Assembly (NCBI GenBank): GCA_023078555.1
Contig: CM041197.1
Coordinates: forward strand, 2,700,501 to 2,764,500
Direction of reading: 5' to 3'
DNA length: 64,000 nucleotides
Source of the DNA: Ulva prolifera
Lineage: Eukaryota > Chlorophyta > Ulvophyceae > Ulvales > Ulvaceae
The notes below the pieces were generated by a model that was not told the DNA's origin, did no database searches, and saw nothing but the letters and a program-made list of their open reading frames with translations. Below are positions 51,557-64,000 of the stretch, piece after piece (positions within the stretch are counted from its first letter, which is position 1; every line of letters begins with the position of its first letter). Position numbers and translations under genes: made by a program.

Positions 51557-54500
51557 ATGACCAATGATGCCCATGAAGCTCTGTGTCACGCACTTGATGA
51601 TGACGAAGTCGCCGTTGACGGACAGGCCGGACACGAGCACTCTGCCGAGGAGCTCGCAGCCCTCCTGCAAGGTTCGATCCGCGCCAAAATGTTCAAAACA
51701 AACAAATTGTTTAAGCTCGATGTGTCACGCATGTGATGATCCGCGATTGTTGTTTTCGCGCGTCGAGTGACACTGGCGTTGTCAGTCAAAGGTGATGGTT
51801 CTGCAACAGAACTTGGCGCACAATTTGGGAGTGTTATCAAGAGGTCAATGAATTGAGATCGTGTGCCAGGCATGAGGTGTGACAAAGGGAATGCGACGGG
51901 GCACGGCGTTACGCGTTCAATGCGTTGTCGTTGTGCGAACGGCTGCTCTGCTGCCGCCAGCAAGCATGTACTGTTACATTCATTCGCCCCCAAATCAGAC
52001 TATTGACAAATTCAAAATGCTTTCAGCTGAACACGAGGCGCGGCTGAAGGCCGAGGCCAGTGCTGACAATCATCTGCAGAGGTTAGCAGTTCACTCCCAG
52101 CAGGTCTCGGAATACGCGGTGCAGAAGGCAACAGACTTTGATGAAATCTGCAAGCAGGTCAGTGTCCGTTGCCATGCGTTTCAAATGCTCGTTCCTGGGC
52201 CTGGCTCAGCTGGCAGGCCCGTCCAGGAGGATGTCCTCATGAGCTGGGCAGGGCCTGCATTCCGTATTCTTGCTGTTATTGCTGTAAGAGTGCGCTAAAA
52301 CACGTACCTACCTGTTGCCTGGCCGTCATGGACGCCACGTGCGCCTCGTGCAGGCATCCGAGCTCAACGAGATGGTCGAAAGCATCAATGGGGCGATGCC
52401 AGCTGAGGCTGCAGCCAGCCTGAAGAGGCTGTACAAGTACATCCAAGATGCTGCAGATGACGCTCACGCCTTTGCAGCTCAGGCTGCATCAGATGCCAAA
52501 CGCCACCATCTCGGAAACTCAACAGGGATCACCAGTGACGGTGATGAGGAAGGCGACAAGAAGGAAGCAGCCTCCACTGAGGATGCTGCTGCTGCTACAG
52601 ACGACAAGGTCAGTGCCTGCGCTGCAAGCTCCCTGTGACACCCATGTCAATGTGTCGCTAACCTGCCTCACTCGCACAGCGGCACCCCTCCCACGCCTGT
52701 CACTGCCATGGCGCTCAGTTGCTGCACACACCTGAGGCATGCCCTTCTCGTCTCACGATGGTCCATGTGTCGCTACGTAATGCGCATGTCGGCATCGGCG
52801 GCACAGACGGAGCGCAGGTGCATAAGTGCAGCCTCACTTGTCGAATTGGTACCTGTCTTCTGTACACAGCCACTTGAACATGCACAGAGATGTGCACAGC
52901 TGGCCAGCGCTCACCTCGGCTCTGAACTGATGGCAGTGCATGTGAATCTTGCCTGCTTCACAGCCTGTCAATCACAGCAGTACCATGCAAAAGGCCATCC
53001 CTGTTGATGCGGTCATCGCCGGCACGCCTGGCACTCATACCAGATGTCGCCGATGTTGTCAGGACTGCGCTGACCTCCATGGCAGACGCTGACGTCAGCA
53101 CTGTACAGACCTCCATGGCAGACGCTGAGGATCCTCCTGGGGCCCCCGCGTCCATGGCAGATGCTGACGAGGCGCCGGACGCGGCCCCGCCGCCGCTCGC
53201 CGCCGGCCAGTCGACGGATGCAATGGACGCCGAGGACTCGCCGAGCAGCCCGGAAGCCTCTGCGCCAGCCGCCGCCAGCCCGGCCGCCCCCACGAGCGGC
53301 CCGCCCATCGCCGCCGTCGCGGCGCCGCCACCAGCCGCCCCGCCAGCCCCGCGGCCCGCCACCGCGACATTCACGGAACTCGCAAAGTACACGCCTATGC
53401 GGCTGACGCTGCCGGAGCGGCGGCTGTTCCGGCTGCTCGAGGCAGCGCTGACAGTGAGCGAGTACACGGACCGCGTCGACATCCTGACGTGGAAGCGCCG
53501 CGACGGCCGCATCGTGCAGCAGGTGAAGGACATCTGCAGCATCCTCTCGGGCCTCGTCGTCGCGCAGGTGTGCTGCAATCGAAGCCTCCCCCGAATCGCT
53601 GCCCTGCACTGCTCCGTCCACCGATGATGGCGGGACGTTGATTATGGCTTTCCATCAGGGCTGCAAAACATGGGATGTAGGCAGGGAATGGCACACCTTT
53701 TGACACCTGCGCATCTCGTCTCGAGCTTTGTGGGGAATTGTGTTCACGGGTTGTGACCTGGCCCTCTACCCATCAGAGGGGCAGCAGTCCATCTTATCTG
53801 TCAGTAAGCGGCTCATTCACTATGGATATCACACAAAGGCATACATGCATGCATTGTACGAGTCTCGCTCACGGTGGTAGCATGCTACCCGCATATTTGC
53901 CCCTCTATGCGTACACCGTGGCACAATGACTCAGCCCTAGCGACCTCTTGCTCTGTGATGACTGAGCTGAATTTAAAATTACTGTGCAGGACTACAGGAA
54001 GGGGCAGGAGTTGGTGAAGAATCGCAACTTCAAGCAGAACGAAGAGTTCTTCCAGAATGTATTTGAGGTCGGGCGGCGGTACAAGATCATGAACCCCGAC
54101 CGCATGCGTGCGACATACGGCAAGCTGCTCTACATGCTCATGGACACTGCCAACGAGCAGGTCACCGAGCTCCTCGAGTTCGGCTGCATCTCGTGCGCCG
54201 CCCCCTCCTGCGCCGCCCACCACTGTTGCCTACCTGCCACTTGTCCCCGCTTGCCACTCTTCCTTGCCTGTCCCTGTTCCCTGCCTACCACTCTTCCATT
54301 GCAAGGAATCGCGTGCCTGATCGCCTTGTGTGTACACCCTGCCACGCTGCTGCCATACACGCCTACCAGCCCTGTCCAATTGGTCCATCGTTCCATTCGC
54401 GCGGCAGCACTGCGGCAGGCCTTGCAAACACACGCACACAGCCAGCCACACCGTACCCGACCAGCCCCATCCACCTCACCTTGTCAGGAAACAGCATTCC

Positions 54501-57500
54501 GCGTCAACAGGGGGATGCACGACATGAGGCCTGGGGCACATGCATCCACATGCACCCATGCGTGCAGGCCGCTGCGGACGGTACGCAAGTATCTCGAATC
54601 CGTCGGCGCCTCGGCCGTGCTCGAAGACCCCCTGTTGGACATCGCGACCGCCGAGATCGACGGCTCTCCGGACCGCCCGCGCGCCGCGGTGCAGGCAGAC
54701 CTGGCGCGCAAGGAAAGCGCGCGCAAGGCGCTCGCGCGCGCGCATGCCACTACCCAGTGCCCCCCGGACGACCTGCTTGCGGCTGTTTACAGCCTCGCGG
54801 ACCACCACACGTACCTGCTTTACAACCGCGACCCCGTGGAGCGCATGATCGGCTACCTGCAGCAGTTCTTCCACCCCCGCAAGATCGAGGGCAGCCTGTC
54901 GCTTGCGATCTCTAGCGGTGCGGTTCGGGCTGTCGTTGGCTGCCGCCGCAGCCTGCGTGGTTGATGCCCAAGGTCATGGCTGTGTATTCAACTGTTTGAA
55001 CTCCAGCTCCGACATGAGCGAGTTGGGTCTGAGAGCTTGCGGTCTGTGGAGCGATTCCTGACTCAGGAATGCTTGAATTGAAGGCATGCGCAACTGCAGT
55101 GGTGCCTCTCGGCGATAGTGCGCATGTGGTTGGGTGATGTGTGATTGTGTCAACACCAGTGGGCATGCAATTACAGGCGTGCGGCTGAAAGGATGTCTTT
55201 GCATCAGCGTCGTGCACCTACGTCGGTTCGGGCGCGCCATACGTAGCAATCGCGCTGATAATTACATGAGCGGGTCATGGTGTTTGAGCAGGGGCTCCCA
55301 CACTCCAATACCTCCGTAGGCACTTTGCTTGTGGCCTTTATGTGTTATTGCAGCAGAAAAGGTGATGCGTTGCTCTGGAGAGGCGGCTCGGGTTGACCCC
55401 AAGGAGAGGGAAAACAGCAAGATTGGACATGGAGCAGGCATACTTGCCAAGGCATGCGAGCGATTGTGTGCTGCCTTCAAGCATCACCCCATACCCACAA
55501 CTGCACCGGCACCAGCGCCCGGAGCGCACAGGCGGGGTACATCTGTACATGAGCATGCTCTCTCTGACGACACTGCTGCAAGCAGCCGAACCACATTGCC
55601 GAATGTGTGCAGGTAGAGGGGGTGCCAGGCTTTCGCACAACCATGAGCGGCAGTATGCCTACGTATTGCAGAGTCTGTCATTGTGGAGTGAGATTGCAGC
55701 TGACATGTTCAAGCTGTGGTACCTATCAGAGCAGGATCTGCTCTCAAAGAAGAATCGGTATAGACTTCAAGATACTGGCCAGGGATTGAATCGAGTTCAG
55801 GTATGATTACAACTGCTGTCACAGAGTACCTGAAATGACAGGCGACCCACACAGCACCCGTCCCACAATAAACTCAGTTCGTGCGCACAGTTGCGCATGG
55901 GACATTCATTCCACACCCTGATAGCCGGGATAGCTCAGTCGGTAGAGCGCAGGACTCTTAGCTCGAGTGCCATCCTGTGGTCGTGGGTTCAAGCCCCACT
56001 TTCGGTAGTCCTCGTTTTATCAGCAATTTTTCTCACTTTTGAGCATTTACAAGTGTTGTTTATCCTATTGACGACATCCTCAATCAGTTTCAGCTCGTTT
56101 GGATGTGTATTCGCAATGTTATAGCGTTTAGAGAACACCAGGGTAGCCGAATGTTCGTCGGATCCCCCCGTAGCCACGAGGGCGTCTGCATCGCGACTCG
56201 CAAGAAATAAGAATTGGCGTAACGGAGTCGTCTGCACTGATTGAAGGCTCAAACGTTTGCATCGCTGCGTAGCGAAGTATGTCCGAGCTGACACTTTAGC
56301 TGCGGAGGTTTCGAGCGTGGCTTCGGATGTGAAACGTGACCATCGAGCATCCTACCTCGAGCCACCTGCCTGCGGCGCTTTGCGATTCAGCATGCCAAAA
56401 CCTGACGGAATCGGTGTCATGAGAAATGATGTCGCGTGTCTTTTGTAGTGCCGTCCGATGGCCTTAAGCCATCACGCTAGCGCTCCGCCGGCCCCAATTG
56501 TGTCCTGAATGCTGGAAGCGCAGCTAATCTCTGCAAGGATGTCGCCTATAATCAAGTATGATGGCAAACGCATGCTTGTGAAGATTGTGGTTGGATGTAG
56601 CAGCATCTTTTGGAGTGCTTCGTGAACGATTTCGTGTCCAAGGCCCTCGATGCCGCTGTCTTCATCGCATTTGAGTTCCAGGGGTGACTTGTTGGCCTGC
56701 TTGCATGTCTCCCAGATATTTGCAACAATGCCTTTGCATCTATAAACCAAAGTCCGGTTCACATCCTTCAACAGTTAATGTAGATAACCAATTCAGACCA
56801 GGGCCTGGGGTGCACAATTTGAGATCATATGTACAGTCTACACCCAAAACGGTACAGTTCAGGCCGGACATGCCATCAAATCATGGATAGATGTATTTGT
56901 GAGCTACCTGCCTGCAAAGAATGTGTGTCCACATCTCTGAGTGAAAATAGGAGGTCGCAATCTCAATTTCAACTGCACACGTGCCATTATGGACACCCTT
57001 CCTTTGCGTCAGGGATAGGTCAATGTGTGCTCAGCCATGATGTTCATAGTAGCTGCTGGACTGTTGCGCATTGTTCTGGGTGGCCCTGCACTGCACACTC
57101 AGTTATCCACCACACGACAGGGGACGGCCTCAAACTCTGAGGGCAACCGTTGGTTGCACCGGCCCGCCACACAGTCAGTCTGAGTCGCAAGCAAAGACAA
57201 GGCCACAGTTGCCAGCAGGCGACAGATCAAACAGCACACGACTGACAAACAGTTAACGGCCGCAGTGGTGTTTAAGCATGAGTTAAATCGCAGTGCACTT
57301 TCGCGAACGATACAGCCATGTTCAACCCATCACAGTCGACAATATCTATGCAGTCCCCCAACTGCTATCCATGAGATCTTCCGCAGAGAAACACATGTCT
57401 TGTGTCTGCAGGGCGCCCCGCTGGTGAGCCGGGCGATGGCGGACATTCTGCGGCGATGCCAGACGAAGGTCGGCAGCTGGGTCGGCAGCTCCGTCGTGCA

Positions 57501-58666
57501 TCTCGGCGACTCGAATGTGCCCAACGCGCTGATGTTCATCGACAAGTACACCCAGGTGCGCCCCCGCAGCCCCGGCCGCCTTCCACACCTGCCCTGCACA
57601 GGCCACTCGATTCTGCGAGCTGTGTTTTGGGGGCATGCACATGACGTCGCCGCAAGTAAGTTGACAACTCGCACTTTGGCAGTGTCTAGATGAGTGGGTC
57701 AACATGGGTGCACAGAGGAGTGTGGGGCCAGGCCTGTCCGCATGGCCCAGCCGGCCTGGCTGCGCCGGCCAGCACTCCTGTGCCGGGTTGGCTGGTGTTG
57801 TTTGCAGTCAGCGTCCGACGTGGCCTTATCCCTGCCTAGCGAGCTCGCCTATGGCATGCAAACAGACAACGAACATGTGCGCCCGCCTGCGGCATGCTCG
57901 TTCGCCTACGCCACATGCACATCCAGATCCCTCATGCACGCGTCCACTGCATCGACGTCAACTCCCTGTCATTGCTGCCGCTGAGTGTGCCCTTCCAGAT
58001 CGCTGCATGACTGTGCTGTGGCGTGCTGTGCTGTGTCCGATTCTGCGGCTGCAGTGCTCGCGAAGAAAGACGCCCATGCATTGTGCAACGAATTCCTCCG
58101 GCAGCCCTGCACTAGGTTGTGAATGAGGCGGGTCAGCACGATCCCCACGTATGAGGTCGCCGAAGCGTGCCGCGAGGCCGTGCACTTGTCTATCCGCTGA
58201 GCACTCAATCTGTCATTCGTTTCAAGATCGTGCATGCTCACGTGCCCGTCCCCACAGTCACCTGGAAACCTCAGGCGCCAGCCGAGCCACCGTCAGCGTG
58301 CCCAGAGCATCCCCGTATCGACGACGCATGCTCAGCGCCGCCGTGTGTGTGCAGGTGCCGCGCATCCTCAACCCGCTTGTGCGGGTGCTCGATGAGCTGC
58401 CACGGCTGGTGGCGCGCGACGCCAAGGTCGCGGCCTACGTCGAGTCGGCCTTTGGCAGCGCCGACGAGTGCCGCAAGCTCATCTGCCTCGACTTCTTCCG
58501 CCACGCCTTTGACGGCTCCGGGGCCGACAACTTCTTCGATGCCGGCTCCTGCATCGATGGCCGCCTGACGAGCGCATGGAACTGGTGCGCCAAGCTCGAG
58601 AAGAAGCCTTACTACATCGTATTCAAAATGGCCGGCTTCTATGGCTTTGACGGCGACTTCAGGTGA
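51557..58666 (+). CDS. DUF2009 / UPF0652 family protein with extra N-terminal helical region, nine exons
   Basis: Exons 51557-51671, 52027-52157, 52354-52608, 53109-53567, 53990-54192, 54568-54917, 55613-55800, 57412-57555 and 58355-58666 join with consistent phases to 718 codons plus TGA. From exon 4 on, the protein follows the eukaryotic DUF2009 family: [68 protein letters not shown], and the terminal [12 protein letters not shown]...KKPYYIVF...GFYGFDGDF. The molecular function of this family is unknown to me. Residues 1-165 (exons 1-3) are charged and helix-rich ([32 protein letters not shown]) and are not part of the usual domain; they could belong to a separate upstream gene, because their link rests on phase only. 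Exon 4 opens with SMADAE/SMADAD repeats and an Ala/Pro-rich run. The stop overlaps a good donor (AG|GTGAGG), but the family normally ends here. Confidence 0.85.
55924..56007 (+). tRNA. tRNA-Lys (anticodon CTT) with an 11-nt intron
   Basis: The cloverleaf has acceptor GCCGGGA/TTTCGGT (three G-U pairs) plus discriminator A, D arm GCTCAGTCGGTAGAGC, anticodon arm CAGGA-CTCTTA...A-TCCTG interrupted one base after the anticodon by GCTCGAGTGCC, variable TGGTC, and T arm GTGGG-TTCAAGC-CCCAC. The insertion sits at the canonical position 37/38 for eukaryotic tRNA introns. The gene lies in an intron of the DUF2009 gene (between 55800 and 57412) on the same strand. A TTTTAT run follows within about 10 bases and could act as the Pol III terminator. 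Confidence 0.92.
56445..56505 (-). other. Degenerate tRNA-Leu-like sequence
   Basis: On the minus strand GGCGGAGCGCTAGCG resembles a box A, and GATGG-CTTAAGG-CCATC is a 5-bp stem with a 7-base loop whose middle would be TAA (leucine). The D loop is short, no acceptor stem closes, and the only candidate box B (CCGATTCCGTC, about 45 bases on) is poor. It reads as a tRNA relic or the head of a tRNA-derived repeat, not a working tRNA. Confidence 0.25.
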
Positions 58667-61316
58667 GGAGGCGGCTGCTCCTCTCCGGCCACGTTAATTC
58701 CGGAGCTCCGCCGGGGACTGAACTTCACTCGCAGACGGAGGGGGCGTCTGTGGGCGCCCGGGAATCTGGTCATCGGGGTGTTGCGGAGTAGTGGCGTTGC
58801 ACCTGTGGGCTCTGCATCTGCCGGCGGCAACAAGTGAACGCGATTGTGGATCACACCGGCAAGCTCAAGCGATGCCGGCAAGGCACGGTGGTGCCGCGAG
58901 AGGTCCAGAAAGGCACGCGACTATTTCACACTCTACCGTACCTTCCCCGACTGCGTCGCTTTTAAAAACAGGCGAAGGTCCGCTGTTGGTGCTTGCAGCT
59001 GCGGTGGCTGCATGCTACCACGAGGCCGCACGTGGCCACGTGAAATGCATGCGCGAACATGTCGCACCCCTTCGCAGATGTCTGGCTCGCGCGGGCGCTG
59101 CTGCGATTCACCCATGACGTGCTGGAGTGACAGTGCAGTGTGTGTGCGCGAGGGCTCTGCGCTGAATTTGGCTCTGGATGGGCATGCAGATGCGCTAGCG
59201 GCGGGAGCGCATTGTCATGGCGTTCAATGACTGCCTGATGGATTGTGGGTGCTGGCGGAGAGCGTGGACTGGCGGACTGGCAGTGGCCATCGGGCGGATG
59301 CTGTGTAGAGTTGAGTACAAGTTGGCATATGTATTCTCAGGTCTAAATGGCGGATGTATGAAGTGTTGCGTCAGTTCTCTGCGCCCTGTGCATTCCCGCC
59401 AAGGCTGAAGCATGAATTCCCTTGTAAGCAGTGTGTGCACTAGCGAACTGCCAAGCTAGCTATATCATGCTAGTGTGGTGTGACTGTACATGTCCCCGAG
59501 GAACTGTGGCTGATTTGCCACCAAAAACATCCGGAATGATGACCACTCCATTCCTGACCACCCATTCCCTGCAGATCGCAGATACCAACGTGCACCACAA
59601 ATCCAATTCACAAGGCCGCGACAGAGGCAATTAGCATGATCTGGTTGGCCCTTCCTGGGCCAGCCCTTGGGAGGGAGCCTCTGGGAAGGATCTCCCTTGT
59701 GCCAATTGCATGACGTACACTGCAGCAGCATAGCAGATTTCGAAAGCAGCTGATCGTTTGTCTGTCTCTGGGCTAGTTGTGTCGCGCTCCTTTAGCTCCC
59801 GGACGAGTGCCAGGTCCGGGTCCGCAGCTGCAGACGCGTCAGATGTACCCCCAGCTGGGCCCAGGCACTCCTACCAGCGCCTCACATATTTAACAGTGGT
59901 GCAGCAATGGTGTGCGCTGGTCAGCGGCCGGGAGTCAATCACCTCCGAGATGTCCCATGCTGAGTCGCTATGGCAATACCATGAGCCGATCCCGCACCTA
60001 GGCCTGGAGCAACGGCGCCGCGCAACGCAACCGGTTTGCGCGCAACGCTTGAAGTACACAGGAGGAAGTAGCCCAAATGTACGCATTTGATTTCCCTCCG
60101 CCGAAGGCATGTACTCGTCTTCAAATCAGTCCGATGCACCGGTACCTGTACACGTGTACATGTCGTCCAGCTCCGGGTGCCAACTCCACATTCAACTTGT
60201 GGTGGCCTGCACATGGCTGTGCACATGTTTATTTGCGAACCTCAACGTTTACGGGCAATCGTGCCCCGCAGGTGTCCACATCCGCGAAGCACACGCTCCA
60301 TGCTCTAGCTCTGACAGCATGGCCATGGACGATATCGCGAACGATATCTCGCGACATCTCGCGAACGCATGATGGAGAACAGCGCACTCCAAATGGCATC
60401 CTGAGCAGAGGCGCCTCAAGCAGGCCAGCGCAGTGTTCGGTTCATGCGGGCGTGGAACGGCGTGCTCCCTGCTGCGTGCTACATGCTTTCGTGATGTCCG
60501 CCCTGCAGGGCGCATGCGGCTGCCACCATTGGCTGAAGCTGCGCGAGGCGCTAGCTAGCTATATCTCGAGAGATAGTGTGCAGGAGGCGACTCGGACATG
60601 CTCTATATGCACACTGCCGTACACGTACCGCGCGGTACGCATGTGCCCAGACCATGTTAACAGCAACGTTGCGCTCCAACAGTTCTGACAGATCTCTCTA
60701 GAGAGGCGGCAGAGCGCAACGCCCCCGCGCCGCAAAACGGCCACACCATAGCGTGTCCCACGCACGTGCTGAGCAGATCGACGGCCGGGTGTCGCAATCC
60801 AGTGATATGGCCGCTATGCCACCATGGATTGCCACACCGGGCGACAGGCAGATGAAGGAGGGGAGCCCGCGCCGCTCAGGCACATGGGCATGCATGCTGC
60901 AGCGCCGGCAGTCTATGTCGAGATGATGTCTTTTGGGAGCTGTATCTTGTGGCGGGCCCCGGGGCTTGTCGTTCGCGTGAGCATGCATGGGGTGCACTGT
61001 GATGTGGGGCATGAGCTCCCGACCCTGGCTAGCTAGGTACTACCTATAGTATAGGTCATGCGTGTGCCTTCCGCAGCTTGATGTCGGGATTGCAATTCGG
61101 AGTGTGCGTTGGAGCTGGTTCTGATCATGACGAGCTCGAGATGCTTGTGTTTGCCTGTACACACCATGGAACATACGCGTACAGCATACATGTACCCATG
61201 AACAGAATTTTAAAATTAATACAAGAACTGAACGACCTCAACTACAATTGCAGTCATGTCTGACGCCACCAATTGTAACACACAGTTCGCACCGGCGCCC
61301 TTGTTGCATCAGTACC
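58667..61316. other. Intergenic interval, no confident gene
   Basis: After the DUF2009 stop, a plus-strand frame near 58831-58960 (VDHTGKLKRCRQGTVVPRE) and an overlapping frame (ARDYFTLYRTFPDCVAF, 58916-58966) look coding-like but are in different phases. They may be a broken exon of another gene. Beyond this I see only short frames. GATATCGCGAACGATATCTCGCG near 60333 and TATATCTCGAGAGATAG near 60559 are clustered palindromes of the CTCGAGATA type seen elsewhere. Confidence 0.4.
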
Positions 61317-61398
61317 TAAAAGGTCTGCATCAATTGCAATATGCTGTGTACAGAGGATCCTCTGTACAGAGCATATTGCAATTGATGCAGACCTTTTA
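61317..61398. repeat. 82-bp near-perfect palindrome centred on GGATCC
   Basis: Two 41-base arms meet without a spacer at a central BamHI-like site. The left arm runs TAAAAGGTCTGCATCAATTG... and the right arm is its complement with one mismatch. The arm end GCAGACCTTTTA recurs near 61792-61804. It could form a long cruciform, or mark two inverted copies of a small repeat joined end to end. Confidence 0.95.
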
Positions 61399-62109
61399 CG
61401 TACTCCGGAGCAAGGAGCGCCAGGGCCCCGGGGAACGCCAGCGCGGCGGAGCCTGTACACGTAGCTGTAGGTACCAGATTATAGAAGAATGAACGGGAGG
61501 ACAAATACCACAAAATAATCTCATCTGCATCAACAGCCACACACACGGCCAGCTATAGGTACCCAAGTACCTCACCGCGTGCGCAGAGGATGCTGCATCA
61601 AAATGGCCAGCATGCATTGCAATGCAGGTCCGTGACCGCGGTCATGAACGCCGCGGTGCTGGCGCCGGCGACACATGCATGCGTGTGCTGTCAGTCCGGA
61701 GGACCCGGGCAGGTACCGCCGCAGGTACCGACACCTCCATCTCAGCGAGCGCGGTGAGGTCCTACAGTACGAGCAGCTACATTGGAGGATTTGCAGACCT
61801 TTTAGGCACTTTGAACATGTGGCCGTGAGTGCATGCTGCAGCGCTAGCCTGAGGTTCACCTAGGCAAACCGTGCTTGATGCGAGCCCGAATTGTGTTATA
61901 GAAGATTGACGAAGAAAAACACAGCAAAGGAATCTCTCCCGATCCATCGATACCGTCACAAGCAGAGCTACACTGCCGCAGCGCACGCGCACACGCCCTG
62001 ATTAAGGTTAAGCTTGATCTATGTGGCCGTGCATTTACAAAATATTAAACGGCAGAGGACCCAATGCCACAGAAGACTCTCATCTGAATCAACAGCGCGC
62101 GCGCGCACA

Positions 62110-62947
<838 letters not shown>

Positions 62948-63070
62948 ACAACCGCGTCCACACCCCAGTCCGGCAGGATCGCGCCCAACGTGGCCGTGCA
63001 TGACCACCGACGGCGGAACAAGAACGTTAACATGTTATAGCGCATACGGCTACTAATAGTATATCTCCAA

Positions 63071-63174
63071 AATCACAAAGCTGCATATATGCAGCTTTGT
63101 GATTCACTCGTTCGTTATATAGCTGAACGAGTGAATATATGAGCTACGAGAGGTTTGCTCACCCGTGGGTGAGC
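63071..63174. repeat. Three consecutive inverted repeats (hairpin cluster)
   Basis: A perfect 34-bp palindrome at 63071-63104 (half-site AATCACAAAGCTGCATA), then a 9-bp stem CACTCGTTC...GAACGAGTG with an 11-base loop (63105-63133), then GCTCACCC-GT-GGGTGAGC (63157-63174). They abut the dispersed CA-core repeats. No gene is adjacent. Confidence 0.85.
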
Positions 63175-63515
63175 GACTTGGGTGAGCCGCAGATTCGTGA
63201 ACGGGTACTGGCTGTATCTGTGAGATGAAAAAAAAAACCAAAAAAAAATCGGAAAGGCGGGCCAAGTGGATGCGATCCTGCCGGGCTGAGGCACGGGCGC
63301 GGTTGTAGTGTACTTGTGCATACTATAGTATGTTGCTGTTGTTTCAGATGATATTCTTTTGTGGTGTTTGTGTCTTCTCCCGTTTACTCTTTACAATTTG
63401 TTACAAACAGTGAACGGGAGAAGACAAACACCACAACCGAATCTCATCCGAAGCAACAGCAACACATACACACACGATCACACTACAACCGCACCCACAC
63501 CTCAGTCCGGCAGGA

Positions 63516-64000
63516 GTTTTTACTCTTTTGTAATACATGAACGGGTACTGCCAGTGCTGCAGAAGAGCCCGGCTGCGAGTGCCAGCCATCGCACTGCATG
63601 CAATTGCAATTGCACAACTGAAAAACTGCTGTTGTAATACGTATTGCAATTGCGCAACTGCAGTTCATGAAGGCGCTCCGGGACCCAAGAATTCATCGGT
63701 GCAAGGTGCATGCAGCCGCGTGTGGTGGCTTCGTCTTCAGCCTTTACCAACAGCCCCTCTTGTGGGGTGTTGGCTCAGGCCCGTTCACACTTCTGTTACA
63801 TTGTGTTTTGGCGTCGCGCGCCCGCCCCGCGCTCCATGGCCTGCACGCCTATCATATGAATAGTGCTAGCTAGCTCCGAGTCGCTGCCGCCAGCCCGTAC
63901 GTGTACACGAGTCATTTTCGCCGACGCCCTCACACTGTCCACTCCGAAACAGACTTTGATATGCTCTGCGCATGCGTGCTCAGCGCTGGAATGCGAGCGC
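63516..64000. other. Terminal interval, no gene
   Basis: The last 485 bases contain a repeated TGAACGGGTACTG (near 63198 and 63538) and short CAATTGCAATTGCA-type palindromes near 63601-63660. No feature can be supported at the window edge. Confidence 0.5.

Overview
The window is nuclear DNA of a photosynthetic eukaryote, most likely a green alga (chlorophyte or prasinophyte). It has intron-rich, GC-rich genes with long intergenic gaps, an SnRK2-type kinase (a plant-lineage family), a TKL receptor-like kinase with an HGDL catalytic loop and a beta-helix-type ectodomain like those of chlorophyte algae, an F-box/JmjC protein, and two eukaryotic tRNA genes, one with a short intron. I cannot name the genus. 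Exons were assembled by hand from splice signals, intron phase and remembered family motifs. For six genes the phases close into a full reading frame, which supports those models.

Layout. The 3' end of an ARL6/BBS3-like small GTPase is at 17-281 (+). A divergent transaldolase follows at 2548-5297 (+, five exons), in which almost every catalytic residue is replaced. On the minus strand is a large receptor-like kinase (about 16888 to 7538, at least 12 exons): ectodomain, one membrane span, TKL kinase and a long tail. Next on the minus strand are an Old Yellow Enzyme flavoprotein (25634-22406, five exons), tRNA-Val(AAC), and a kinase-less membrane protein with a similar ectodomain (31726-28627, five exons). 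On the plus strand follow an F-box/JmjC oxygenase (33069-38571), a poorly understood block with small putative secreted ORFs and a 73-bp inverted duplication (41151-42554), an SnRK2-like kinase (46727-50595), and a DUF2009/UPF0652 protein (51557-58666) with tRNA-Lys(CTT) in one of its introns. The last 3 kb is repeat-rich: an 82-bp palindrome, a dispersed repeat with a CA-rich core, and one (CA)n tract of about 833 bp.

How the genes relate. There is no operon-like organisation and no shared pathway I can defend. The loosest theme is signalling: receptor kinase, kinase-less receptor-like protein and SnRK2. Across all genes the introns share an unusual 5' splice site (mostly GTGCGC or GTGTGC, often followed by C-rich or GTGCTG-rich sequence) and end in TGCAG, often after TGCATGCA. 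This is the most general unexplained property of the window.
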